Assembly (NCBI GenBank): GCA_040616305.1
Contig: CP159918.1
Coordinates: forward strand, 868,001-932,000
Source of the DNA: UBA1876 sp003446665
Lineage (GTDB): Bacteria > Synergistota > Synergistia > Synergistales > Thermovirgaceae
DNA length: 64,000 nucleotides
Direction: 5' to 3'
The number at the start of each line of letters is the position of its first letter. Positions within the stretch are counted from its first letter, which is position 1. Shown one piece after another: positions 54,096-62,537 of the stretch. A program made the position numbers and the translations under genes. Below the pieces are notes generated by a model. That model had not been told where the DNA came from. It did not search any database and saw nothing but the letters and a program-made list of their open reading frames with translations.

Positions 54096-55181
54096 ATGAC
54101 CATGAAAAGGTTTTTTGTGTTGTTCCTGGCCCTTTGCATCGCAGGCTTCGCCGTTCCTGCACTGGCGGCAGGTATCCCGGAAGACGAACTGACTGCGGGT
54201 TTCGTTTACGTGGGCCCCATAGGTGACGGAGGCTGGACCTACATGCATGACAAGGGACGGCTTGAAATGCTTGAGGCCTTCCCCGGCATGGATACCATGT
54301 TCGTCGAATCCGTACCGGAAGGGCCGGATTGCGTGAGGGTCATGGAAACCTTCATTCGCAATGGAGCACAGCTGGTTTTCGCCACGTCCTTCGGGTACAT
54401 GGATTTCGTCATCGACGTGGCGAAGAAGTACCCCGACGTAACCTTTATGCACTGCTCCGGATACAAGCGGGCCGATAACGTGGGGACCTATTTCGGTCGC
54501 ATGTACCAGGCAAGATACCTTTCGGGTCTGGTGGCGGGCAAGGCCACCAAATCCGGAGTCATAGGTTTTGTGGCAGCCAACCCGATTCCGGAGGTTATTC
54601 GCGGTATTAACGCCTTTACCCTTGGAGTACGAAAGGTCAACCCCGAAGCGCGGATAAAGGTGGTGTGGCTTTTCTCCTGGTTCGACCCGGGCAGGGAAAA
54701 GGAAGCGACCCTGGCCCTGATCGATGCGGGAGCCGATGTGATCGCCATGCACGCCGACTCCGGCGCGGCGCCCCAGGCGGCCGAAGAGGCCGGCGTCTAC
54801 GTGGTCGGCTATAACAACGACATGAGTCGCTACGCGCCGACGAAGCACCTGACGGCCCCCGTGTGGGATTGGGGAATGGTGTATAAATACGTCGCAGGAA
54901 AGGTGATCGAGGGGACCTGGGAATCGGAGGACATCTGGTGGGGTCTGAAGGAAGGGCTCGTCGGCCTAGCCCCTTACGGCGGCGATGTTACGGAAGAGAC
55001 GAAATCCCTCGTGGAAGCGGAAAGGGAGCGCATTGTTTCCGGAAAGTGGGACGTGTTTACAGGTCCTTTGACCAACCAGAAGGGCGAAGTAGTCGTAGCA
55101 GAGGGCCAAAGTATGAGCGACGGCGACATGCTTGGGATGAACTGGTTTGTGCAGGGCGTGGAAGGTGAAATTCCAGACTAG
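54096..55181 (+). CDS. BMP-family substrate-binding protein (nucleoside ABC transporter)
   Basis: 361 residues. A signal peptide (KRFFVLFLALCIAGFAVPALA, cleavage near ALA-AG, about residue 25) has a hydrophobic core without a clear lipobox, so the protein is probably periplasmic. The mature part is a Med/BMP-type (PnrA-like) binding protein, with FVYVGPIGDGGWTYMHD, ATSFGYMDFVIDVA and HADSGAAPQAAEEAGVYVVG-type motifs. The family usually binds purine nucleosides. AGGAGGGGG precedes ATG 54096. The ABC components are encoded downstream behind a terminator. Confidence 0.9.
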   Translation: MTMKRFFVLFLALCIAGFAVPALAAGIPEDELTAGFVYVGPIGDGGWTYMHDKGRLEMLEAFPGMDTMFVESVPEGPDCVRVMETFIRNGAQLVFATSFGYMDFVIDVAKKYPDVTFMHCSGYKRADNVGTYFGRMYQARYLSGLVAGKATKSGVIGFVAANPIPEVIRGINAFTLGVRKVNPEARIKVVWLFSWFDPGREKEATLALIDAGADVIAMHADSGAAPQAAEEAGVYVVGYNNDMSRYAPTKHLTAPVWDWGMVYKYVAGKVIEGTWESEDIWWGLKEGLVGLAPYGGDVTEETKSLVEAERERIVSGKWDVFTGPLTNQKGEVVVAEGQSMSDGDMLGMNWFVQGVEGEIPD

Positions 55182-55196
55182 ACCATTTATGCTGGC

Positions 55197-55229
55197 AAAA
55201 AGGGGCGCTTTTTCCGGCGCCCCTTTTTC
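55197..55229 (+). terminator. Terminator after BMP gene
   Basis: A 12-pair stem AAAAAGGGGCGC/GCGCCCCTTTTT with a short T-rich loop is followed by CTT. It lies 15 bases after the BMP stop. It would allow more binding protein than transporter to be made, a common arrangement. Confidence 0.85.
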
Positions 55230-55316
55230 TTTCATGCCATGCCGTGATGAGGTACAATGACGACGTTTTTCCTCACAAGGCGGCTCCTTCAAGGCGCAAA
55301 ACGGGAGTGATAACCG

Positions 55317-56903
55317 GTGGCTTTGGACCAAAGCCCTGACAAGACTCAGCCCCTTGTATCCATGGAAGGGATAGTGAAGTCCTTTTTCGGGATCAAGGCC
55401 AACGACAAGGTAAATTTTGATGTCCGACGGGGTGAAATACACACCCTTCTGGGTGAAAACGGCGCTGGAAAGAGCACGCTCATGAACGTGCTCTGCGGAT
55501 TGTACACGCCGGAAGCCGGGATCATCCGCATCGAAGGGCGCGAGCAGGTTTTCAGGAGTTCGCGTGACGCCATAACCGCGGGCATCGGCATGCTTCACCA
55601 GCATTTCATGCTTATACCCTCCCACACGGTGTGGGAAAATGTCGCCCTCGGCAGTCCCGAACTGCCCAGGATACTTCCGAAGGATGAAATCATAGGCAGG
55701 ATACAGGACCTTTCGAAGACCTATGGGCTGACCGTCGACCCCCGTTCGCCGGTCTGGCAGCTTTCGATCGGCGAGCAACAGCGGGCCGCCATCCTCAAGC
55801 TCCTTTACAGACGGGCACAAATCCTGGTGCTCGACGAACCCACGGCGGTTCTGACGCCCCAGGAATCGAGGCACCTGTTTTCCACGATGAGAAGGATGGC
55901 CCAGGAGGGGCACGGGATCGTTTTTATTTCGCATAAACTGGACGAGGTCATGGAAATTTCCGACAGGATAACCGTCCTGAGGAAAGGTTGTAACGTTGGG
56001 ACCATACCGGTGAAAGAAGCCACGAAGGAAAAGCTTGCCGAAATGATGGTGGGAAGAAGGGTCGCCTTCCACATCAACAAGACCGTTCAAAACCCGGGCG
56101 AAGCGGTAATGACGGCCGAAAACCTTACGGTCAGGGGAGATCGGGGAAACTTGAAAGTTGAAAACCTTTCCCTGACGCTCAGGAAACGTGAAATACTCGG
56201 GCTTGCGGGCGTGTCGGGCAACGGACAGCAGGAACTGTGCGAGGCCCTTTCGGGCTTGAGGAAAGTTGAATCGGGCATTGTAATAGTCGACGGAAAAGAC
56301 CTTACCAACAAGGACCCCAAGACCTTCCTGAAGCACAGGGTCACCTACATCCCTGCCGACAGGAAGGGCACCGGGCTCATTCCGAACATGAACATCAGGG
56401 AGAATGTGGCGCTCAGAAAATACTGGAAAGAAGAATATACGCGTTACGGCCTCTTTGTTCACTGGGAAAAAATCGCGGGTCATACCGGGCGCCTGGTGGA
56501 ACGTTTCAAGGTTGCCAATCCCGGGCTTGGTTATCCCGTGAGACTTCTTTCCGGCGGAAACATGCAGAAACTGATGCTGGCCCGCGAGCTATCGGACAAT
56601 CCCAGGGTGATTATAGCCATGCAGCCCACCTGGGGCCTCGACGTGGGGGCCACTTTGTACGTAAGGGAAACACTGCTTGCCCAAAGAGACCGGGGCGCGG
56701 CCGTTTTGCTTGTTTCTGACGACCTTGAGGAAATCTTTTCCGTGAGCGACCGTATCGCCGTCATTTACGGCGGGAAACTTACCGGTGTAATAGACGATAC
56801 CGACGCCGTGACGGAAGAGGAAATGGGCCTCATGATGGCGGGTACGACCCTCGGGCGTTACAGCCCGGAGGCTGCCTTAAAGAGTGTTCCGGAGGACGAT
56901 TGA
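55317..56903 (+). CDS. Nucleoside ABC transporter ATP-binding protein (tandem ABC)
   Basis: 528 residues with two ABC domains in one chain (about 15-250 and 265-510). The first has Walker A GENGAGKSTLMN, signature LSIGEQQR and Walker B LVLDEPTAVLTP. The second has a changed Walker A, GVSGNGQQELCEALSG (Gln for Lys), and a signature LSGGNMQKLMLARELS. Such degenerate second sites are typical of the RbsA/NupO/BmpB-associated family. Energises the two permeases downstream. GTG start after GGGAGTG; a TACAAT (55253-55258) may be its promoter. Confidence 0.93.
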   Translation: MALDQSPDKTQPLVSMEGIVKSFFGIKANDKVNFDVRRGEIHTLLGENGAGKSTLMNVLCGLYTPEAGIIRIEGREQVFRSSRDAITAGIGMLHQHFMLIPSHTVWENVALGSPELPRILPKDEIIGRIQDLSKTYGLTVDPRSPVWQLSIGEQQRAAILKLLYRRAQILVLDEPTAVLTPQESRHLFSTMRRMAQEGHGIVFISHKLDEVMEISDRITVLRKGCNVGTIPVKEATKEKLAEMMVGRRVAFHINKTVQNPGEAVMTAENLTVRGDRGNLKVENLSLTLRKREILGLAGVSGNGQQELCEALSGLRKVESGIVIVDGKDLTNKDPKTFLKHRVTYIPADRKGTGLIPNMNIRENVALRKYWKEEYTRYGLFVHWEKIAGHTGRLVERFKVANPGLGYPVRLLSGGNMQKLMLARELSDNPRVIIAMQPTWGLDVGATLYVRETLLAQRDRGAAVLLVSDDLEEIFSVSDRIAVIYGGKLTGVIDDTDAVTEEEMGLMMAGTTLGRYSPEAALKSVPEDD

Positions 56904-56906
56904 GCG

Positions 56907-57980
56907 ATGAAACACCGTGTGATACTTGAACGCCGTTACAATGTCCCCTATTATCTCGAGATTTTATGTCCTCTTTTATCCATAGCGCTCGCTCTCGCCT
57001 TCTCGGGCGGCCTGCTTCTGGTTCTGGGGGTATCGCCCGTAAAAGCGTTTTTTGCGATGTATAACGGTGCCTTCGGGAGCTGGTGGGGCCTGAGCGAAGT
57101 CCTGGTGAAGACGACGCCCCTTGCGATATGCGGGATAGCCGTGGCGCTTTCTTTCAAGATGAAGATCTGGAACATCGGCGCCGAAGGCCAGTTTTATCTT
57201 GGGGCATTGGCGACGGCCGCCGTAGTACGTTACGCCTACGTGGACAGTTTTGCCCTGATGTTCATCCTGATGGTTTCGGCCTCCGCGGCAGCGGGAGGTC
57301 TTTGGGGGGGCTTTGCCGGCTACCTTAGGGCGCGGTGGAACGTAAACGAGATCATAACGACCCTTATGCTTAACTACGTCGCAATTCACCTCGTCGAATA
57401 TTTCATCTACGGCCCGTGGCGCGACCCCGCGAGCCTCGGCTTCCCCATGACGGCGCCCTTCCCGGAAGCGGCCCGTCTTCCGGTTTTCGGAAACAGTCGG
57501 GTGCATATTGGTATACTGATAGCGCTTGTATTGGTATTGCTTTACCGCGTGGTGCTCCGATGGACACGCTGGGGGTTCGAGATCAGGGCCATCGGAGAAA
57601 ATCCGAGGGCGGCGGAATACGCCGGAATACCCTTTCTCAAAAACGCAGTTTTTGTCATGGCTGTTTCGGGAGCACTGGCAGCCGTGGCCGGGATGGGGGA
57701 GATAGCGGGCCTTCAGGGGAGACTGCAGGCCGGCTTGTCGCCGGGCTACGGTTACACCGCTATAATCGTGGCGTGGCTGGCGCGACTCAACCCCTGGGGT
57801 ATTATGGTCGTGGCCTTTTTCATGGGCGGCCTTTTCGTGGGGGGAGAGTCGTTGCAGGTGGTAATGCGTCTGCCCCTCTCGAGTATTCAGGTAATACAGG
57901 GTTTTATCCTTTTTTTCGTACTGGCTTCGGAATTCTTCAGGGTTTACAGGATACGCATAATAAGCTCGGAGGCAGATTGA
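56907..57980 (+). CDS. Nucleoside ABC transporter permease (NupP-like)
   Basis: 357 residues, polytopic, about ten hydrophobic segments. The family (BPD_transp_2) motif 'FKMKIWNIGAEGQFYLGALATAA' near residue 80 and ENPRAAEYAGI near 235 are visible. It is three bases after the ATPase gene and one base before the second permease, so it belongs to the same operon. Confidence 0.9.
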   Translation: MKHRVILERRYNVPYYLEILCPLLSIALALAFSGGLLLVLGVSPVKAFFAMYNGAFGSWWGLSEVLVKTTPLAICGIAVALSFKMKIWNIGAEGQFYLGALATAAVVRYAYVDSFALMFILMVSASAAAGGLWGGFAGYLRARWNVNEIITTLMLNYVAIHLVEYFIYGPWRDPASLGFPMTAPFPEAARLPVFGNSRVHIGILIALVLVLLYRVVLRWTRWGFEIRAIGENPRAAEYAGIPFLKNAVFVMAVSGALAAVAGMGEIAGLQGRLQAGLSPGYGYTAIIVAWLARLNPWGIMVVAFFMGGLFVGGESLQVVMRLPLSSIQVIQGFILFFVLASEFFRVYRIRIISSEAD

Positions 57981-57981
57981 A

Positions 57982-58911
57982 ATGGACGTTATCGTGACCA
58001 TCCTGGCGGCCGCCGTCCGCAGCGGCACTCCAATTCTTTATGCCACCCTCGGTGAGATTTTGACGGAAAAATCGGGGGTAATGAACCTGGGACTCGAAGG
58101 ACTCTTGCTTGTCGGCGCGCTGACGGGGTTCTGGACGGCGTTCGTTACGGGAAACCCCTATCTTGCCATCACAGTCGCGTTCCTGGCCGGTGTGGCCCTT
58201 TCGGCCGTCCATGCCTTTCTGTGTGTAAGCCTGGGGGCCAACCAGGTGGTAAGCGGCCTCGCCGTGACCATGTTCGGAACGGGCGTCAGCTCCCTTTTGG
58301 GACGGGGAATGGTGGGGGAGACCATCAAGGGTCTGGGCGTGGTCCAGCTACCCTTACTCTCGCAGATACCGATTTTTGGGAAGGTGCTTTTCAGCCACGA
58401 CATTCTCGTTTACCTGTCTTATATCCTGATCGCACTGATAGCCTGGTTTCTGCAAGTTACGAGGGCCGGCCTCAACCTGAGGGCCGTCGGTGAGGATCCC
58501 CACGTGGTCGAGTCCGTAGGGGTGGACCCCGTTCGATTACGGTACATCTACACCCTCATCGGAGGAGGGCTTGCCGCCGTCGGGGGTGCCTACCTTTCGG
58601 TGGTCTACACGAAGATGTGGGGGGACCAGATGAGTGCCGGTCGCGGGTGGATCGCCGTTGCGCTCGTCATTTTCGCTGTGTGGCATCCCCTTCGCGCGGC
58701 TTTCGGAGCCTATCTGTTCGGCGGTGTGACCGCCTTGCAGCTAAGGATACAGGCGGCCGGAACGAGCATTCCGGCCCCGTTGCTTCTGATGCTTCCCTAC
58801 CTGTTCACCATCTTCGTGCTTTTCGTCATTTCGGCGCGTAAAGGCAGAGGGATTATTCTAGGGGCTCCCGCGGCGCTGGGCGTTCCCTACCAGCGGGAGG
58901 AACGGACCTGA
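57982..58911 (+). CDS. Nucleoside ABC transporter permease (NupQ-like)
   Basis: 309 residues, about eight to nine hydrophobic segments, same family as the previous gene. GVMNLGLEGLLLVGALTGF and AVGEDPHVVESVGVD-like motifs correspond to the equivalent ones in the partner permease. Its last 59 bases overlap the convergent gpt gene on the other strand. Confidence 0.9.
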   Translation: MDVIVTILAAAVRSGTPILYATLGEILTEKSGVMNLGLEGLLLVGALTGFWTAFVTGNPYLAITVAFLAGVALSAVHAFLCVSLGANQVVSGLAVTMFGTGVSSLLGRGMVGETIKGLGVVQLPLLSQIPIFGKVLFSHDILVYLSYILIALIAWFLQVTRAGLNLRAVGEDPHVVESVGVDPVRLRYIYTLIGGGLAAVGGAYLSVVYTKMWGDQMSAGRGWIAVALVIFAVWHPLRAAFGAYLFGGVTALQLRIQAAGTSIPAPLLLMLPYLFTIFVLFVISARKGRGIILGAPAALGVPYQREERT

Positions 58912-59392
58912 TGGAGACGATGGGCTGTATGTACTCGTACTGGGGCTGGGAATCCCAGGGGAAAAGAATCCACGTGTCCTGGCTCACTTCTGTGATGTAG
59001 GTATCCACCTCGGGACGGCCGTCGGGCTTGGCGTATACCGTGGCGAAGTGAGCCCTCGGGAGCATTTCCCTGACGATGCGGGCGGTGCGGCCTGTATCAA
59101 CCAGGTCGTCCACGATCAGCCAGTCGGAATCATCGCCCGCGACGTCCTTCAGGATTCGTGTTTTGCCCTGGGTGCGGATGGTGTAGCTCGATACGCAGAC
59201 GGTATCCACGAAGTGAATGTCGAGCTCGCGTGCCACGATCGCGGCCGGCACCAACCCTCCCCTGGCTATGGCTACGATGCGTTTCCATTCCCCGATGTCA
59301 AGCAGCCTCCACGCCAGGGCCCTGCAGTCCTGGTGCAGCTGGTCCCACGTGAGTGGGTATACTTTTCTGTAGCGGTCGTCCGATAAGCTCAT
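58853..59392 (-). CDS. gpt: Xanthine phosphoribosyltransferase
   Basis: Converts xanthine and guanine with PRPP to XMP and GMP, 179 residues. IAIARGGLVPAAIVAREL, VDTVCVSSY, the PRPP loop LIVDDLVDTGRTARIVREM and AKPDGRPEVD match the E. coli Gpt pattern; WDxxHxxCR is near the start. GGGAGG lies five bases before ATG 59392, which is preferred to an in-frame ATG at 59425. The C-terminal 20 residues extend beyond the usual end. It lies 29 bases after cysS in the same direction. Confidence 0.9.
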   Translation of the reverse strand: MSLSDDRYRKVYPLTWDQLHQDCRALAWRLLDIGEWKRIVAIARGGLVPAAIVARELDIHFVDTVCVSSYTIRTQGKTRILKDVAGDDSDWLIVDDLVDTGRTARIVREMLPRAHFATVYAKPDGRPEVDTYITEVSQDTWILFPWDSQPQYEYIQPIVSIRSVPPAGRERPAPREPLE

Positions 59393-59421
59393 CTTGTCCT
59401 CCCAGGCGTTCAGATTTCGCG

Positions 59422-60861
59422 TCAAGCGTTATGATGGGGCTTGAGAGCCCTTTTCCAGCGAGTCCCTTCGGGAGTGTCTTCGAGAATTATCCCCATGGAA
59501 GCCAGCTCGTCCCTTATGGCGTCGGCTTTTGCGAAGTCCTTGCGTTTTCTCGCTGCGTTGCGTTCTTCTATGAGGGTGAGGATGTTTTCCTCGCCAGGTC
59601 CGCCGGCTGCGGAATCAGCCTGAGTGCCGATTATGCCCAGCACTTCGTCGGCGTAGCTGAGAAAACCCGTTGCCGCCTTGCGGAAACCCTCATGGATAAC
59701 CCGTTCCTCGGCTATGGTCTGGTTAATGATACGGACCGCCTCGAACAGAAAGCCCAGGGCTCCGGCTGTGTTGAAGTCGTCGCACAGGCTCTCGTCGAAA
59801 CGCCTGCGTGCTGTTTCTATGGCTTGAACCTTTTCGTTCCGGTCTTGTTTTTCGTTTGTGGAATCCACCGCTGAATGGGCCAGGTCGTACCAGCAATTTC
59901 GAAGCCTTTCGACACCGGCCTGAGCCTGGGAGAGATTATCAGGCGAAAAGTTTATGGGCGAGCGGTAGTGGGCGCTCAGCATAAAAAGACGTATTGCCAC
60001 GGGGTGAAAATGTTCCCTCGCGTTTCGTGCCGTGAGGAAATTCCCGAGTGATTTGGACATTTTTTCGTCGTTGATCATGAGATAGCCGTTGTGTATCCAG
60101 TACCTGACGAAGGGTTTGCCCGTGGCCGCCTCCGCTTGGGCGATTTCGTTCTCGTGGTGAGGGAAAACGAGGTCGCTTCCCCCGGCGTGGATATCAAGGG
60201 TATCCCCAAGGTATTTCATTGACATGGCGCTGCATTCTACGTGCCAGCCCGGACGCCCCTTTCCCCAGGGACTGTCCCAGGAGGGCTCGCCCGGTTTTTC
60301 AGCCTTCCACAGGACAAAATCGAGGGGATGCCGCTTTAGAGGGTTTACCTCTACGCGCGCCCCGGACTGGAGGTCTTCCAGGGTCTGTCTGGAGAGCTTG
60401 CCGTAATCTTTGAAGCTCTGGACGTCGAAAAATACGTCTTTTCCGGCTATGTAGGCGTGTCCACGTTCGAGGATACGTTCTACAAGAGATATTATTTCGG
60501 GTATGTGTTCCGTGGCTTTCGGCGCTACCGTCGGGCGTCTTATGCCAAGGGCGTCGGCGTCCTCGTAGTAGGCCTCTATGAACCGGTCCGCCAGTTCACC
60601 GACGGATATACCGAGCTCTGCGGCACGGTTGATCATCTTGTCGTCTATGTCAGTGAAATTCTGTACGTAGATTACCTCGAACCCCTTGTGCTCGAGGAAC
60701 CTCCGGAGCGCGTCGAACACGATGAAGGGCCGGGCGTTCCCGATGTGGAAATAGTCATATACTGTGGGTCCGCAGGTGTAAAACCCTACACGCCCTTTTA
60801 CGAGTGGTTCGAAGGGTTCTTTTTGCCGTCTCAGGTCGTTGTAAAGAAATATCTCGCTCAA
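59422..60861 (-). CDS. cysS: Cysteinyl-tRNA synthetase
   Basis: Class I synthetase of 479 residues. CGPTVYDYFHIGNARPF contains a zinc Cys and the HIGH-type motif (HIGN); NFTDIDDKMI and KMSKSLGN follow. The TTG at 60861 (ATG-less start) follows GGAGGTGG at the right distance; the longer open frame to 60900 lacks a site. It is transcribed from 60935 leftward and probably co-transcribed with gpt. Confidence 0.95.
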   Translation of the reverse strand: MSEIFLYNDLRRQKEPFEPLVKGRVGFYTCGPTVYDYFHIGNARPFIVFDALRRFLEHKGFEVIYVQNFTDIDDKMINRAAELGISVGELADRFIEAYYEDADALGIRRPTVAPKATEHIPEIISLVERILERGHAYIAGKDVFFDVQSFKDYGKLSRQTLEDLQSGARVEVNPLKRHPLDFVLWKAEKPGEPSWDSPWGKGRPGWHVECSAMSMKYLGDTLDIHAGGSDLVFPHHENEIAQAEAATGKPFVRYWIHNGYLMINDEKMSKSLGNFLTARNAREHFHPVAIRLFMLSAHYRSPINFSPDNLSQAQAGVERLRNCWYDLAHSAVDSTNEKQDRNEKVQAIETARRRFDESLCDDFNTAGALGFLFEAVRIINQTIAEERVIHEGFRKAATGFLSYADEVLGIIGTQADSAAGGPGEENILTLIEERNAARKRKDFAKADAIRDELASMGIILEDTPEGTRWKRALKPHHNA

Positions 60862-60907
60862 AAGGGCCACCTCCAGGTGGTGCGTGACAAAGGATAACAC
60901 AGGCTAT

Positions 60908-60935
60908 CCTATACCAATCGTGGCGTTTTCCTCAA
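60908..60935 (-). promoter_or_regulatory. Putative cysS promoter
   Basis: Read on the minus strand: TTGAGG (60935-60930), a 16-base spacer and TATAGG (60913-60908). The start would be near 60901, about 40 bases before cysS. Confidence 0.45.
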
Positions 60936-60978
60936 CACCGGAGTCCTTTTTGAAAGCCCTTTTGTTCGCATGCCGGTT

Positions 60979-61007
60979 TTGCGAAAGAAGGCGTGAAAGA
61001 CTAAACT
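60979..61007 (+). promoter_or_regulatory. Putative uvrC promoter
   Basis: TTGCGA (60979-60984), a 17-base spacer and TAAACT (61002-61007) lie in the 197-base divergent gap between cysS and uvrC, about 50 bases before uvrC. Confidence 0.5.
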
Positions 61008-61058
61008 TGTCGTCAAAGATGCAAGTAGGAACTACTTTTTCTGAAAGCGGGAATCGGC

Positions 61059-62537
61059 GTGTCCATAGACAACCTCAGGCAGAAGATAAATGAATTGCCC
61101 TCAAGACCCGGCGTATACCTTATGCACGATGGACAGGGGAGGGTTCTTTATGTAGGAAAGGCCAGGTCTTTAAAAAAAAGGGTGCAGTCCTACCTTCGTC
61201 ACAAGAATTACGCGTCTCCGCGCCTCAGGAAGCTCGTAAGCGAGGTGGAGGATATTTCCGTAATCCGCACCGAGAGCGACGCGGAAGCGTTCATAGTGGA
61301 GTCCAGGCTCATTAAACATTACCAGCCCTTTTACAATGTAGAGCTTAAGATGGGAGAAAGGTACCCCTATGTCAGAGTCACCGACGAACCCTTTCCGAGG
61401 CTGGTGGTCACGCGCCACAAGGAAAGCGACGGGAGCAGCTATATAGGGCCTTTCGTTCACGTCGGGGAACTTAGGAGGATGTTGCGCCTCATTGAACGCT
61501 ATATGCCGCTTCGGACTTGCACAGAACCCGGATCGTGGGGAAAATGGAGAGAACGTCCCTGTGTGAGGTACAGCCTGGGCCGGTGTCTCGGGCCTTGCGC
61601 AGCCCTTTGCGATGCGGCGGAATACCGGCGGCGCGTCGCCGATGTGATATTGCTGTTGCGGGGTCAGTCTGCCGAGCTTACTTCGAGGCTCCGGGAACGC
61701 ATGGATGAAGCCGCGGCCCGGCTTGCTTTCGAGGAAGCGGCTCGCATAAGGGATACAATCAGGGCGATATGGAAGCTCTCCCGGCAACGTGTATCCACGG
61801 CCTTGAGCGACGACGTGGACGAATTGACCTGGAAGGCCCTGCTGGAGATCCAGGAGGTTCTCGACCTGAAGGTGGTCCCCTGGAGGATAGACGGGTTCGA
61901 CATTTCCCATCACAGCGGAAACGAAACCTACGGCTCCTGCGTCGTTTTCGAACAGGGGATAGCTAATCCCACTATGTACAGGCGGTTCAGGATAGCTGCA
62001 GGGGACGGGCCCGACGATTTCCGTTCCATAAGGGAAACGGTACGCCGGCGGTACAGCCACGTTTTAAGTGACGAAGGGTCATTGCCCCAGCTCGTGTTGA
62101 TCGACGGAGGACCTCAGCAGTTGAGGTTCGCCAGGGAAGCCCTGGAAGAAATAGGACTTGGCGAATTGGAGACGGTAGCCCTGGCGAAAAAAGAGGAGCT
62201 TCTTTTCCGCCCGGGCAGAATGGAGCCGGTGAGGCTCTATGCCTCCAGCGAGGCTCTCAGACTTCTACAGAGGGTAAGGGACGAGGCTCACCGTTTCGCC
62301 TTGTCTGCTCACCGCGGCAGGCAAAAGAAACGCTTGGCCAGGTCATCCCTCGAAGATATTCCCGGTATAGGAAAAGTGAAGGCGGCGGAGCTTCTTGCCC
62401 GTTTTGGAAGCGTCCCACGCATAGCCCAGTGCAGCGAGGATGAACTTGCAGAAATAAAGGGCATCAACAAGACCCTTGCCGGCAAGATCCTGGCCCACCT
62501 GCGAGGTGAAATTTTTGACGACGCGGAGAATGAATGA
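61059..62537 (+). CDS. uvrC: Excinuclease ABC subunit C (short form)
   Basis: Nuclease of nucleotide excision repair, 492 residues, about 100 shorter than most UvrC. The GIY-YIG domain (about 10-95: RPGVYLMHDG, VLYVGKARSLKKRV) makes the 3' cut. A cysteine cluster C-x9-C-x3-C-x3-C-like (about 167-190) and a UVR motif (about 205-240) follow. The RNase H-like domain then has all catalytic residues (FDIS, DDF, LIDGG, DEAHRFA), and a helix-hairpin-helix (IPGIGKVKAAELLARFG) ends the chain. The missing part lies between UVR and the nuclease. GTG start; ends overlapping ribD. Confidence 0.93.
   Translation: MSIDNLRQKINELPSRPGVYLMHDGQGRVLYVGKARSLKKRVQSYLRHKNYASPRLRKLVSEVEDISVIRTESDAEAFIVESRLIKHYQPFYNVELKMGERYPYVRVTDEPFPRLVVTRHKESDGSSYIGPFVHVGELRRMLRLIERYMPLRTCTEPGSWGKWRERPCVRYSLGRCLGPCAALCDAAEYRRRVADVILLLRGQSAELTSRLRERMDEAAARLAFEEAARIRDTIRAIWKLSRQRVSTALSDDVDELTWKALLEIQEVLDLKVVPWRIDGFDISHHSGNETYGSCVVFEQGIANPTMYRRFRIAAGDGPDDFRSIRETVRRRYSHVLSDEGSLPQLVLIDGGPQQLRFAREALEEIGLGELETVALAKKEELLFRPGRMEPVRLYASSEALRLLQRVRDEAHRFALSAHRGRQKKRLARSSLEDIPGIGKVKAAELLARFGSVPRIAQCSEDELAEIKGINKTLAGKILAHLRGEIFDDAENE

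Noticed and set aside
54966..56483. 505-codon minus-strand frame across the BMP gene end and the ABC ATPase gene
   Set aside because: Antisense to clear family proteins and crossing a terminator; no plausible start or motif.
61059..62537. Frameshift or truncation in uvrC
   Set aside because: All domains up to the C-terminal HhH are in one frame with intact catalytic residues; only an internal segment is absent.
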